Positions 23,612 through 31,961 are shown, counted from the first letter of the stretch. The stretch: 64,000 bases of DNA from Sphingomonas kyeonggiensis (GCF_030812785.1 NZ_JAUSTJ010000003.1:682001-746000), one strand, 5' to 3'. The notes: generated from the sequence alone by a model not told the origin. A program made the numbers and translations.

Positions 23612-23651
23612 GGCCGCAGAAGCAGCCCCTCGATCCAAGAAGGATAGTAAC

Positions 23652-24506
23652 ATGGCATTTTCGGTTAACACCAACGTCGGTGCGATGGCGGCTCTTCAGA
23701 GCCTCAACGAGACCAACAAGGGCCTGTCGCAGGTTCAGAGCCGCATCAACACCGGCCTGAAGGTTGCGTCGACCAAGGACGACTCGGCTTCGTACACCAT
23801 CGCTCAGGGCCTGCGTGGCGACATGGGCGGCCTCGCGGCCGTTTCTTCGTCGCTGAGCCGCGCCAAGAGCGTGACCGACGTGGCGGTGGCTGGCGCCGAG
23901 CAGATCTCGGACGTCGTGAACCAGATGAAGGCGAAGGCCTACCAGGCTGCCGACTCCGGTATCGACACGGCGACCCGTGACGCGCTCAACGGGGACTTCG
24001 TTGCCCTGCGTGACCAGATCACCACGATCGTGAACTCGTCTGACTTCAACGGCACGAACCTGCTGAAGACCGGCGGTGGCACCGTTTCGGCCCTTCAGTC
24101 GCTGAAGGACTCGAACACCGGCTCCACCACCTGGGATCCGGACTCGCTCAGCGTTGCCAACCAGGCTCTTGACCTGGGCGGCGCGACCGTGACGATCGCT
24201 TCGGGCGCCACCATCAGCACCCAGGCGACTGCTCAGGCGATGATCGACACGATCACCACCACCCAGTCGAACCTGAAGACCAGCCTCAGCACCCTGGGCG
24301 CTGCCTCGCGCAAGATCGACGCGCAGTCGACCTTCACGAGCAAGCTCTCGGACGTGATCGAAGGCGGCATCGGCAACCTCGTCGACGCCGATCTGGCGAA
24401 GGAATCGGCGAAGCTGCAGGCCCTTCAGGTCAAGCAGCAGCTCGGCGTGCAGGCTCTGTCGATCGCCAACCAGGCGCCGTCGACCATCACGTCGCTGTTC
24501 CGTTAA
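23652..24506 (+). CDS. fliC: Flagellin FliC
   Basis: 284 residues, a short flagellin made of D0 and D1 with almost no surface domain, as in other alphaproteobacteria. N-terminus MAFSVNTNVGAMAALQSLNE, with SRINTGLKVASTKDDSASYT; C-terminus LQVKQQLGVQALSIANQAPS. Many Ser/Thr in the middle could carry glycans. Codon use is more biased than in neighbours, fitting high expression. AAGGAT precedes the ATG, and a strong terminator follows. Confidence 0.97.
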   Translation: MAFSVNTNVGAMAALQSLNETNKGLSQVQSRINTGLKVASTKDDSASYTIAQGLRGDMGGLAAVSSSLSRAKSVTDVAVAGAEQISDVVNQMKAKAYQAADSGIDTATRDALNGDFVALRDQITTIVNSSDFNGTNLLKTGGGTVSALQSLKDSNTGSTTWDPDSLSVANQALDLGGATVTIASGATISTQATAQAMIDTITTTQSNLKTSLSTLGAASRKIDAQSTFTSKLSDVIEGGIGNLVDADLAKESAKLQALQVKQQLGVQALSIANQAPSTITSLFR

Positions 24507-24544
24507 GGCCAGACTTTTTCCCTGGAGTCTATGGCCCTGACGAG

Positions 24545-24579
24545 GAGGCCGGGACGCAAGTCCCGGCCTCCTTTTTTTG
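24545..24579 (+). terminator. Strong intrinsic terminator of flagellin
   Basis: GGAGGCCGGGAC-GCAA-GTCCCGGCCTCC followed by seven T. Perfect 12-base stem. Confidence 0.95.
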
Positions 24580-24629
24580 TGCCCTTTGGGTCGGTTTCGG
24601 CGCGTTCGCGCGTCTCTGTTGGTTGACGC

Positions 24630-24638
24630 CTCTATAAT
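24630..24638 (+). promoter_or_regulatory. CTCTATAAT promoter after flagellin
   Basis: CTCTATAAT lies about 23 bases before the TTG at 24661, with a short leader holding AGGAG. Confidence 0.6.
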
Positions 24639-24660
24639 GATCCCAAGAGGAGAATAGGTC

Positions 24661-25062
24661 TTGTTTCCCAGGATCAGAGAAATCACCGATGCGTTCGGCG
24701 GCCGCCTGCAGGTGAGCGTCGAGGAGCATCCGTCGGGCGCGCTGGTCGTGCTCGAGCGTCCGGACATCACCGGCCGGCCGCGCATCATGCTCGATGGCTA
24801 CGGCGTGGACGTGCTGTCGGGCTATATCATGTCGGCGCGCCTGGCCGTGCCGCACGGGCTTCCGGACGAGCATATCGACGGCGTCTTCGCCACCCGCTTC
24901 CGCCTGGGGCTCGACCCCTGCGCGCAGCTGGCGCTCGCCCAGTCGGGCGGTCCGGCGCTGGATATCCCCGCGCCCTTCTGGGACCGGCTCTATGCCGAGC
25001 TGTGCCTCGTCGCGGCGCATGCCCGCGAGCTCGGGCGCCGCGCCGAAGCGCGGGTCCATTGA
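24661..25062 (+). CDS. Uncharacterised 133-residue protein downstream of flagellin
   Basis: I do not recognise it. It is soluble and mixed alpha/beta: MFPRIREITDAFGGRLQVSV, then a beta-rich half with GRPRIMLDGYGVDVLSGYIM and a C-terminal helix with AELCLVAAHARELGRRAE. The start is TTG at 24661 with AGGAG upstream and a flagellar-type promoter just before. A role in flagellin handling is only suggested by position. Confidence 0.65.
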   Translation: MFPRIREITDAFGGRLQVSVEEHPSGALVVLERPDITGRPRIMLDGYGVDVLSGYIMSARLAVPHGLPDEHIDGVFATRFRLGLDPCAQLALAQSGGPALDIPAPFWDRLYAELCLVAAHARELGRRAEARVH

Positions 25063-25159
25063 TTCCGCAAAACCACATACGGGCTTGCCCGTACTTCGCC
25101 GCGGGCCGCATTTGCGGCATCTAGGACAAAATTCACACGAACGGGTCAGGGGCAGACAA

Positions 25160-25492
25160 ATGGGCGTAAGTGAAATGGGGTATGGTTCCGTAGCTTCGGG
25201 TAGCTTCACGGTGTCGCTCACTCTCAAGGTCGAAGATGCTCGTGCCCTCTGGGCGGCCGCCGCCGATCGGGCGCTGGCCGCGCCGGGGATGACGCTGGCG
25301 GACGTGCTGGACACGATCGGCCCGCGCGAGGATCCGTCGATCGCCGAGTGCATCGCGATGCTCACCGCGCCGGCGGCGCTGCCGGGCTGCGCGCTCGACG
25401 CCTATGAGGTGATCGAGGCCGATGCCGGGCTGGCGCCGGTGCAGATCATCCAGCTGCCCACCCAGCCGGTCCTGCGCGCCGCGCACGCCTGA
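25160..25492 (+). CDS. Uncharacterised 110-residue protein
   Basis: Unrecognised. Residues 10-25 form a strand (SVASGSFTVSLTLKVEDARA), followed by an Ala-rich helical part and a C-terminal strand EADAGLAPVQIIQLPTQPVL. It lies 97 bases after the 133-residue gene, in the same direction, and is followed by a terminator. The start ATG 25160 has GGGGCAGAC upstream; an internal ATG at 25175 is also possible. Confidence 0.6.
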   Translation: MGVSEMGYGSVASGSFTVSLTLKVEDARALWAAAADRALAAPGMTLADVLDTIGPREDPSIAECIAMLTAPAALPGCALDAYEVIEADAGLAPVQIIQLPTQPVLRAAHA

Positions 25493-25517
25493 ACCACCGA
25501 TCCTTCGGAACAGCGAG

Positions 25518-25546
25518 CGGGGTCCTTCGGGGCCCCGTTTTCGTTT
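25518..25546 (+). terminator. Terminator after the 110-residue protein gene
   Basis: CGGGGTCC-TTCG-GGGCCCCG followed by TTTTCGTTT; one G-T pair in an 8-base stem. Confidence 0.85.
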
Positions 25547-25592
25547 GCCTGGACGTGATGCCGCCCGCCGGCCGGCGCGTCTCGCGCGCACG

Positions 25593-25720
25593 AAAAAAAG
25601 ACGGGCCGGTGGAGGAGGAACCGGCCCGTCTCTTGATAAGCGAAAGGAAAACAGGGCGCCTGGGCGCCGGTGGAGAGGCGGACGGATCGCGAGGGGATTG
25701 ATACGTCCGCCCGCCTCTCT
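25593..25720 (-). ncRNA. Candidate small RNA with anti-Shine-Dalgarno loop
   Basis: Minus-strand transcript of about 128 bases, from a TCCTATAAT element at 25727-25735 to an intrinsic terminator. The 5' hairpin pairs GAGAGGCGG with CCGCCTCTC around a loop with TCCCCTC. A middle GGCGCC-CA-GGCGCC follows. The terminator is GACGGGCCGGT-TCCTCCTCC-ACCGGCCCGTC plus seven T; its loop is complementary to ribosome binding sites. No ORF is supported here. The shape recalls alphaproteobacterial anti-SD RNAs such as the alpha-r14 family. Transcription is predicted, not shown. Confidence 0.6.
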
Positions 25721-25726
25721 TCTTTC

Positions 25727-25735
25727 ATTATAGGA
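25727..25735 (-). promoter_or_regulatory. TCCTATAAT promoter of the candidate small RNA
   Basis: Minus-strand TCCTATAAT preceded by a pyrimidine tract. It lies downstream of the flgD stop and upstream of no protein gene on its strand; the only product would be the small RNA. Confidence 0.6.
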
Positions 25736-25778
25736 AGAGGGGAGGGGTGGCCCAAACGCCACCGCCTCCGGAAAAACC

Positions 25779-26495
25779 CTAGGCGCCGGTGCCCGTGTCG
25801 GTGCCGCCGCCGGTGCCGCCGGTGGTAGGCGTGGCGCCGACGCGGATCAGCTTGCTCGCATCCACCTCGTTGCCGTTCACCGTCACCAGGACCGAGCCGT
25901 TGGCGAGCTGCACGTCGTTCACCACGCCGATGCTGTGCACCGTGGTGTTGGTGATCTCGGTGCCCGAGGCGTCGAGCGCCTTGATCGACAGCGAATATTT
26001 GCCCGCAGGCATTTCCTTGCCGTCCGAGGTCAGGCCGTCCCAGGCGAGCGTGCCCTGGTCGCCCTTCACTTCGACGGTGCGGGTATCGACCACCTTGCCC
26101 GAGGAATCGGTGATCGTGGCAACGACCGAGGTGGCGGTGCGCGGGGTCGTCCAGCTCCACTGCGCGGCCTGGGTGTCGCTCAGGCCCGAGACCGGCGTGT
26201 CCACTTCCACCGCGCGACCGATCAGCGACGAGGCCTGGGTCAGGTTCTGCGTGCCGAGCGTCGACAGGATGTCCTTCAGCGTCGAGGTCTGCGCCATCGA
26301 CTGCTCGACCTGCGAATACTGCACCAGCTGCTGGGTGTACTGGCTGGTGTCCATCGGGCTCAGCGGGTCCTGGTTCTGCATCTGCGTGGTCAGCAGCTTC
26401 AGGAACATCGTGAAGTCGGCGTTCAGGCCCGTGCTGTTCGGATTGGCCGTGTTCGTCGTCGTGTTGGTGGTGTTGTTCGTATTGACGCTGGTCAT
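25779..26495 (-). CDS. flgD: Hook capping/scaffolding protein FlgD
   Basis: 238 residues. An Asn/Thr-rich start is followed by the FlgD N-domain (DFTMFLKLLTTQMQNQDPLS, then PMDTSQYTQQLVQYSQVEQS), a FlgD Ig-like/Tudor region with LAWDGLTSDGKEMPAGKYSL, and a Gly/Thr-rich tail. It caps the growing hook. It follows fliK by 12 bases. Confidence 0.93.
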   Translation of the reverse strand: MTSVNTNNTTNTTTNTANPNSTGLNADFTMFLKLLTTQMQNQDPLSPMDTSQYTQQLVQYSQVEQSMAQTSTLKDILSTLGTQNLTQASSLIGRAVEVDTPVSGLSDTQAAQWSWTTPRTATSVVATITDSSGKVVDTRTVEVKGDQGTLAWDGLTSDGKEMPAGKYSLSIKALDASGTEITNTTVHSIGVVNDVQLANGSVLVTVNGNEVDASKLIRVGATPTTGGTGGGTDTGTGA

Positions 26496-26507
26496 GCTGA
26501 AGCGCTC

Positions 26508-27959
26508 CTAGGCGAGGAGATCGACCTGGCCGTCACCGCGGATCTCGCGGTAAGCCGGCTGGGCGGTTTCGGGTTCGTCATTGCCGGCGAACTGGCCGCC
26601 GCGACTATTCTGGCCCTGCTGCTGGGCCTGTGCGTTGCTGCCTTCGCCGCGGCTCTCGAAGCGGAAGCTCTGCGCGTCGGAGCGGATGCCCGCCTGATCG
26701 AGCGCGCGGCCGAGATCGGGCGCGTCCTGGCGGAGCAGGTCGAGCGCGTGCTGGCTCTCCGCGCGCACCGTGGCGTGCATCTTGCCGCTGTCGTCGAACG
26801 ACAGCGTCACTTCGACCTTGCCGAGATTGTCCGGGCTCAGGCGGACGCGCAGCGTGTCTTCGCCGGCCTCCACCTTGCGCGCGATCTCGACGCCCATCTG
26901 CTGGCCGAGATGGCCGGGGCGCGCCGCGATCACCGGCTCGGCCGCGGCTACCGCGGGCGCAGCCTGGGTGCGGGCGGCTTCGGTGGCGTGATGGGTCGGC
27001 GTCGGCGCGGTGGCGGCGTCCTGGCGCAGCGTGAACGCCGGCGCCTGGCCGCGCTCGTCGCCGGCGGCATTGTCGTTCTTCTGGCCGGACTTGCCGGCGA
27101 TCGCCGAGGTCGCGGCCTCGAGCTTGTCGTTCACAGTGGGCTCGGCACCCTTTGCGTCCGTCGAAGCGACCTTGGCATCGGCCTTGCGCGTACCGGTCGA
27201 GACTTCGCCGAACTGGCGCGTGGTCGAAGGCTGCGGCTTCACCGCGACTTCGGGCTGCACCGGTGCCTGGGCGACAGCGACCGCGACCATGTCGACGGTC
27301 GGCGCATCGGCCGGGATCATCGCGGTATCGGCCGCGGGCAATGCCGCGTCGTCGCCGGCGAGGCGCGGGCCGCGCTTGACCGGGGCCTTGGGCCCCTCGG
27401 CCGGCGCTTCGGCCTTCACCTCGGCTGCCGGTTCGGCAGGGGCGGGCAGGGTGCCCTGCGTGGCGGGATCGGGTTGCACCGCTGCGACCGGCTTGCCCGG
27501 CTTTGCTGGCTTGGCCTCGACGGGCGGCGTCGCGACGACCGGCTTGTCCGGGGTCGCGGGCAGGGCAGCGGCGGGTTCTTCCGCCGTGACCGGCAATGCG
27601 TCCACCGGCGCCTGCACCGTCGGCGCAGCCGGGACGAGGGTCTCGGGCAGCGCATCGGCGGCAGGCGCGGGCATTGCCGTCGCGGTCTCGGGCGCGGTCG
27701 CCGGAGCCGTCGCGATGGCGGCCGGCGCGGCGGTGGTGAGCAGCTGCGCCATGCTCAGCGAGGTCGCCGGAGCAAGCGCGTCATTGGCGGCCGTCGGGGG
27801 CGCGCCCGTGGCGGGCACGGCGAGCTTGGCCGGGGTTCCCATGGGGGCCGGTGCGCCGAGCATCAGCCCCAGCGTCTGGGCGAAGCCGGTGCCGGCATCG
27901 CCGGGGTTGGCGCCCCCGGCGCCGAGCAGACCAGCGAACCCGATATTGTTTATCTGCAT
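26508..27959 (-). CDS. fliK: Hook-length control protein FliK
   Basis: 483 residues. A long Ala/Pro-rich, low-complexity ruler region runs to about residue 340, then the C-terminal Flg_hook domain with RVRLSPDNLGKVEVTLSFDD and HATVRAESQHALDLLRQDAP. It measures the hook and switches export specificity through FlhB. First gene of fliK-flgD. Confidence 0.88.
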   Translation of the reverse strand: MQINNIGFAGLLGAGGANPGDAGTGFAQTLGLMLGAPAPMGTPAKLAVPATGAPPTAANDALAPATSLSMAQLLTTAAPAAIATAPATAPETATAMPAPAADALPETLVPAAPTVQAPVDALPVTAEEPAAALPATPDKPVVATPPVEAKPAKPGKPVAAVQPDPATQGTLPAPAEPAAEVKAEAPAEGPKAPVKRGPRLAGDDAALPAADTAMIPADAPTVDMVAVAVAQAPVQPEVAVKPQPSTTRQFGEVSTGTRKADAKVASTDAKGAEPTVNDKLEAATSAIAGKSGQKNDNAAGDERGQAPAFTLRQDAATAPTPTHHATEAARTQAAPAVAAAEPVIAARPGHLGQQMGVEIARKVEAGEDTLRVRLSPDNLGKVEVTLSFDDSGKMHATVRAESQHALDLLRQDAPDLGRALDQAGIRSDAQSFRFESRGEGSNAQAQQQGQNSRGGQFAGNDEPETAQPAYREIRGDGQVDLLA

Positions 27960-27999
27960 TCAGGCGCCTCATGGGCGGGCGTCTGGGCCCGCATTATTC

Positions 28000-28008
28000 C
28001 TTATAGGA
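28000..28008 (-). promoter_or_regulatory. TCCTATAAG promoter of fliK-flgD
   Basis: Minus-strand TCCTATAAG, about 40 bases before the fliK ATG, just downstream of the flhA stop at 28035. Confidence 0.55.
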
Positions 28009-28034
28009 CGGTCGCGACCAACCGGGTCGGGACC

Positions 28035-30116
28035 CTATCCAATTGTCCCCAGCGCACGGATGCGGGCGCGGGCGTGGATCTCGTTCTGCGACAGCACCAC
28101 CGTGGCCGGGCGCACGCGCTCGATGATCGAGCGGACGAACGGACGGATCGCCGGGCTGGTCAGCATGCAGGGGATCTCGCCGTCCTGCGCCAGCCGGTCA
28201 TAGGTCTCGCGGACATGCTGGATGAACTTGTGCAGCGAGCTCGGCGCCATCGCCAGCTGGCGGTCGTCGCCCTGGCCCAGAATGCTCTCGGCGAACTCCA
28301 TGTCCCATTCGGGCGACAGGGTGACCACCGGGATCGCCTCGCCGCGCACCTGCGATGCGCTGATCTGCCGCGCCAGGCGCGAGCGGACATGCTCGGTCAT
28401 CTGGGTCAGGTTGCTGGTCAGCGGCGCCGCCTCGGCGATCCCTTCCAGGATCGTCGGGATGTCGCGGATCGAGATGCTCTCGGAAAGCAGGTTCTGCAGG
28501 ATGCGCTGCACGCTCGACACCGAGACCTTGCTGGGGACGATGTCGGCGACCAGCTTCTCCGATTCCTTGTGGACTTCGGTGAGCAGCTTCTGCGTCTCGG
28601 TGTAGGAGAGCAGGTCGGCGATGTTCTCCTTGACCAGCTCGGTCAGGTGAGTGGTGATGATCGTGCCGCACTCGACCACGGTCAGGCCGCGGAAGCCCGC
28701 CTCGTCGCGCAGCTCGCGATCGATCCACAGGGCGGGGAGGCCGAAGACCGGCTCGGTGGTCGGCTCGCCGGGCAGGCCGGCCGGGCCGCCGCCCGGATTG
28801 ATCATCAGCAGCTTGTCGATGCGGATCTCGCCGCGCGCCGCCTCGGTCTCCTTGATCGTGATGACATATTCGTTGGGCTTCAGGCCCATATTGTCGATGA
28901 TCCGGACCGAGGGGAGGACGAAGCCGAAATCGGTCGCCATCTGGCGGCGCAGCGCGCGCACCTGGTCGTCGAGGCGCGGCTCGCGCTCGGCCTCGTTGAT
29001 CATCGGCAGCAGCGCATAGCCGATCTCGATGCGCACGGCGTCGATCGCCAGCGTCTGCGAAATCGGCTGCTCGACCACGGCGCTGGCGGCCTGCTCCTGT
29101 GCCTCGACGAGCTTCTCCATCGCGGCCTTGGCGGCGGCGTTCCTGCTCATCTTCCACGCGGCGAAGCCCGAGGCGGCCGAGAAGATGGCGAAGGGCAGGA
29201 AGGGCATGCCCGGCATGATCGCCAGCGCGCCCATCAGGAACGAGACCATGCCGAACGCCTTGGGGTAGCGGCCGAGCTGGTCGCTGAGCGCCGAGCCGGT
29301 CTTGCCCTTCACGCCGCCCTTGGAGACGAGCAGGCCCGCGGCGATCGAGATGATCAGCGCCGGGATCTGGCTGACCAGGCCGTCGCCGGCGGTCAGCACG
29401 GTATAGGTGTGGAACGCCTCGCCGATCGGCACGCCGTGCGAGACGACGCCGATGGTCAGGCCGACGACGATGTTGACCGCGGTGATCAGCAGGCCGGCGA
29501 TCGCGTCGCCCTTCACGAACTTCGAGGCACCGTCCATCGCGCCGTAGAAGCCGCTCTCGGCTTCCACTTCGGCGCGGCGGGCCTTGGCCTGGTCCTCGTT
29601 GATCATGCCGGCCGAAAGGTCGGCGTCGATCGCCATCTGCTTGCCGGGCATCGAGTCCAGGCTGAAGCGCGCGGCGACTTCGGCGATGCGGCCGGCGCCC
29701 TTGGTGATGACGACGAAGTTGATGACGATCAGGATGATGAAGATGGTAAGGCCGATGATGACCTCGCCGCCCATCAGGAACTCGCCGAACGCCCCGATCA
29801 CGCCGCCCGCCGCATTGTGGCCCTCATGCCCGTGGGTGAGGATCAGGCGGGTCGAGGCGAGGTTGAGGCCCAGCCGCAGCATCGTCGCGACCAGCAGGAT
29901 CGTCGGGAAGGCGCTGAGCTCCAGCGGCTTCTCGATGAAAAGCGCGGTCATCAGGATCATCACCGACACGGTGATCGACAGGGCCAGGCCCAGGTCGAGC
30001 AGCCAGCCCGGGATCGGCAGGATGAGCATCGCGATGATCGCGATCACACCGACCGCGAGCGCCATGTCGCGGTTCGCGCCGATCTTCTGCATGAAGTTGA
30101 TGATCACGGGAGGCAT
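28035..30116 (-). CDS. flhA: Flagellar export gate protein FlhA
   Basis: About 693 residues. Eight N-terminal transmembrane helices can be seen up to about residue 320, with the cytoplasmic FHIPEP stretch PTILLVATMLRLGLNLASTR between them. The C-terminal cytoplasmic domain is complete and ends ARIRALGTIG. I prefer ATG 30116 (MPPVIINFMQKIG), which overlaps the stop of the 52-codon ORF as TGATG; an ATG at 30134 would add six residues. Confidence 0.95.
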   Translation of the reverse strand: MPPVIINFMQKIGANRDMALAVGVIAIIAMLILPIPGWLLDLGLALSITVSVMILMTALFIEKPLELSAFPTILLVATMLRLGLNLASTRLILTHGHEGHNAAGGVIGAFGEFLMGGEVIIGLTIFIILIVINFVVITKGAGRIAEVAARFSLDSMPGKQMAIDADLSAGMINEDQAKARRAEVEAESGFYGAMDGASKFVKGDAIAGLLITAVNIVVGLTIGVVSHGVPIGEAFHTYTVLTAGDGLVSQIPALIISIAAGLLVSKGGVKGKTGSALSDQLGRYPKAFGMVSFLMGALAIMPGMPFLPFAIFSAASGFAAWKMSRNAAAKAAMEKLVEAQEQAASAVVEQPISQTLAIDAVRIEIGYALLPMINEAEREPRLDDQVRALRRQMATDFGFVLPSVRIIDNMGLKPNEYVITIKETEAARGEIRIDKLLMINPGGGPAGLPGEPTTEPVFGLPALWIDRELRDEAGFRGLTVVECGTIITTHLTELVKENIADLLSYTETQKLLTEVHKESEKLVADIVPSKVSVSSVQRILQNLLSESISIRDIPTILEGIAEAAPLTSNLTQMTEHVRSRLARQISASQVRGEAIPVVTLSPEWDMEFAESILGQGDDRQLAMAPSSLHKFIQHVRETYDRLAQDGEIPCMLTSPAIRPFVRSIIERVRPATVVLSQNEIHARARIRALGTIG

Positions 30117-30274
30117 CAGGGGCGAGCTTTCCAAACAGCCTTGGCCGGCGCCGAGGGCGACTGGCCGAGCGTGAAGCGATGGCAGAGCGCTGCGCTGGGC
30201 AGCACCTGCGGCAGATCAGCCTCCGCCTGGGGCAGGCGGAGGCTCTGGATGGCGAAGAGCGGACGCGGGCTCAT
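30116..30274 (-). CDS. Predicted 52-residue protein between flbD and flhA
   Basis: Small ORF starting MSPRPLFAIQSLRLPQAEAD. Its ATG overlaps the flbD stop (ATGA) and its TGA overlaps the flhA ATG (TGATG), the same coupling used at other junctions of the island. No transmembrane helix, no recognised domain, basic and Pro/Ala-rich. It may be a real small protein or only a translational bridge. Confidence 0.5.
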   Translation of the reverse strand: MSPRPLFAIQSLRLPQAEADLPQVLPSAALCHRFTLGQSPSAPAKAVWKARP

Positions 30275-31614
30275 GCCGCGGGCGGCACGGCGATGCCGCC
30301 CTCGATGAAGGTGCGCAGCTTGTTGCGCATCGTGCGCACCGAGATGCCCAGGATGTTGGAGGCCGAGGTGCGGTTGCCCTGGCAGCGCTCCAGCGTGCCG
30401 AGGATCAGCTCGCGCTCCACCTCTTCCACGGTGCGGCCGATCAGGCTGTCGACTTCGATCCGGCCGTCCGCCGCGGGCAGCGACACGATCGCTTCCAGCG
30501 GCGAGCCGTCGGCGCGGGTCAGGTCCTCGGCTTCGATGCGGGTCCCGCGCGCCAGCAAGGCGGCGCGGTGGATGCATTCCTTGAGCTCGCGGATGTTGCC
30601 CGGCCAGCCATAGGCGCGCAGCACCGCCATCGCGGTCGGCGAGAGCGGGCGGGCGGGAAGCCCGTCGGCCTCGGCGAACTGCGCGACGAAATGCTCGGCC
30701 AGCGCGGCGATGTCGCCATCATGCTCGGTGAGCGGCGGCACCTCGATGCGCGCCAGGCTCAGGCGGACGAGCAGGTCCTCGCGGAAGCTGCCGGCTTCCA
30801 CCGCCAGCTCCAGGTCCATGCCGGTCGATGCGATCAGCCGCGCCTCGAAGGGCACGTCCTCGGTGCCGCCCAGGCGGCGGAAGCGCTTCTCGATCAGCGC
30901 GGCGAGCAGCCGGGCCTGGGTGGCCGGTGCCAGCGCGCCGACTTCGCGCAGGAAGATCGTGCCGGTGCGGGCGCTTTCGAGGCGGCCGACGCGGCGCGCG
31001 GCGGCGCCCGGAAAGGCATCGGCCTCGTGCCCGAACAGCTCGGACTCCAGCACGTCGGCGGCGACGCCGGCGCACTCGACCGAGACGAGCGGGTCGGCGC
31101 GGCCCGAGAGCCGGTGGATCTCGCGCGCCATCATCTCCTTGCCGCTGCCCTTGCCGCCGGTGACGAGCACCGGGGCGGGGCTCGGCGCGACCGCGGCGCC
31201 CAGCGCCATGGCGCGTTCGAGCACCGGGTGGCCCCCGATGCGCACCTGCGCCTGGCGCTCGACCACCGAAGCGATGGCGGCGGCGATCAGCTCGCGCTGC
31301 GGGGGCAGGGGCACATAGTCGCGGGCGCCGGCACGGATCGCCGCCACCGCGCGCTCGGCCGGGGCGGAGATGCCGCAGGCGAGCACGGGAACGACGAAGC
31401 GCTCGCGGCGCAGGTCGCCCAGGAAGCCGACAGCGTCTTCCAGCACGTCGATCATCACCAGGTCAGCGCCCTGCTCGCGCAGCGTCTCGAGGGCGGGGGC
31501 AGGCGCATCGGCCATGGTGACCTCGGCGCCCGCGCCCTGCGCCAGTTCGGCGGCGCGGCGAAATTCGCTGCCCGGCGCGCCGATCAGCAGCATCCGGATC
31601 GGTCCCATGCTCAA
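30271..31614 (-). CDS. flbD: FlbD-like AAA+ regulator with degenerate sigma-54 motifs
   Basis: 447 residues, FlbD homologue. An N-terminal receiver-like domain without a full phosphorylation site runs to about 120, an AAA+ domain from 125 to 360, and a Fis-type HTH from about 400 (EEVERELILGTLERCQGNRT). Walker A GGKGSGKE (153-160) is kept. The GAFTGA loop reads DAFPGA (199-204), and the Walker B Asp is Arg223 in TIFLRE. WPGNIREL is kept. It probably binds DNA but not sigma-54. The start is TTG 31614 or ATG 31608. In Caulobacter FlbD is the flagellar activator/repressor partnered by FliX. Confidence 0.88.
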   Translation of the reverse strand: MSMGPIRMLLIGAPGSEFRRAAELAQGAGAEVTMADAPAPALETLREQGADLVMIDVLEDAVGFLGDLRRERFVVPVLACGISAPAERAVAAIRAGARDYVPLPPQRELIAAAIASVVERQAQVRIGGHPVLERAMALGAAVAPSPAPVLVTGGKGSGKEMMAREIHRLSGRADPLVSVECAGVAADVLESELFGHEADAFPGAAARRVGRLESARTGTIFLREVGALAPATQARLLAALIEKRFRRLGGTEDVPFEARLIASTGMDLELAVEAGSFREDLLVRLSLARIEVPPLTEHDGDIAALAEHFVAQFAEADGLPARPLSPTAMAVLRAYGWPGNIRELKECIHRAALLARGTRIEAEDLTRADGSPLEAIVSLPAADGRIEVDSLIGRTVEEVERELILGTLERCQGNRTSASNILGISVRTMRNKLRTFIEGGIAVPPAA

Positions 31615-31961
31615 TGCTCGGCCCGCACGATCTCGGTGAGCGTGACGCCCAGGGCATTGTCGATCAGGACGACTTCACCGCGGGCGATCAGCCGGTCGTT
31701 GACGAAGATGTCCACCGGCTCGCCGACGCGGCGGTCGAGCTCGACCACGGTGCCGGCACCCAGGTGCAGCAGTTCGCCGATCGGCATGCGGGCCCGGCCC
31801 AGCACTGCCTGCACGCGCACCGGCACGTCATGGACGGCCTCGAGGCCCTCGGTGCCCTGCGGGGCTTCGCCGCTCGGGTTGATGTCGAAATCCTCGAACA
31901 CCGGCGCGGGCTGATCCGCGGTGGTTTCGGTCGGGATGATGTCGTGGGGTTCGATATCCAT
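31611..31961 (-). CDS. fliN: Flagellar motor switch protein FliN
   Basis: 116 residues. An acidic N-terminus is followed by the SpoA C-domain: VHDVPVRVQAVLGRARMPIG, then ELLHLGAGTVVELDRRVGEP and VDIFVNDRLIARGEVVLIDN. AGGA stands eight bases before ATG 31961; GTG 31967 is an alternative. It lies 10 bases after fliF, as in Caulobacter. A second FliN-like gene is at 46802. Confidence 0.9.
   Translation of the reverse strand: MDIEPHDIIPTETTADQPAPVFEDFDINPSGEAPQGTEGLEAVHDVPVRVQAVLGRARMPIGELLHLGAGTVVELDRRVGEPVDIFVNDRLIARGEVVLIDNALGVTLTEIVRAEH

Larger units (their letters stand above)
23184..23651. other. Intergenic region flgH to flagellin
   Basis: No gene. It holds two paired palindromic repeats (23246-23350 and 23383-23464), a CtrA site, the flagellin promoter and a leader hairpin. 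Base composition shifts sharply to AT-rich from about 23485. Confidence 0.7.

Noticed and set aside
25133..25762. 209-codon minus-strand frame over the small RNA region
   Set aside because: Runs through a terminator and is antisense to the 110-residue gene; Pro/Arg-rich, no family pattern.
25935..30308. 1457-codon open frame on the plus strand
   Set aside because: Antisense to flgD, fliK and flhA, which are complete and recognisable. High GC leaves long open shadow frames.
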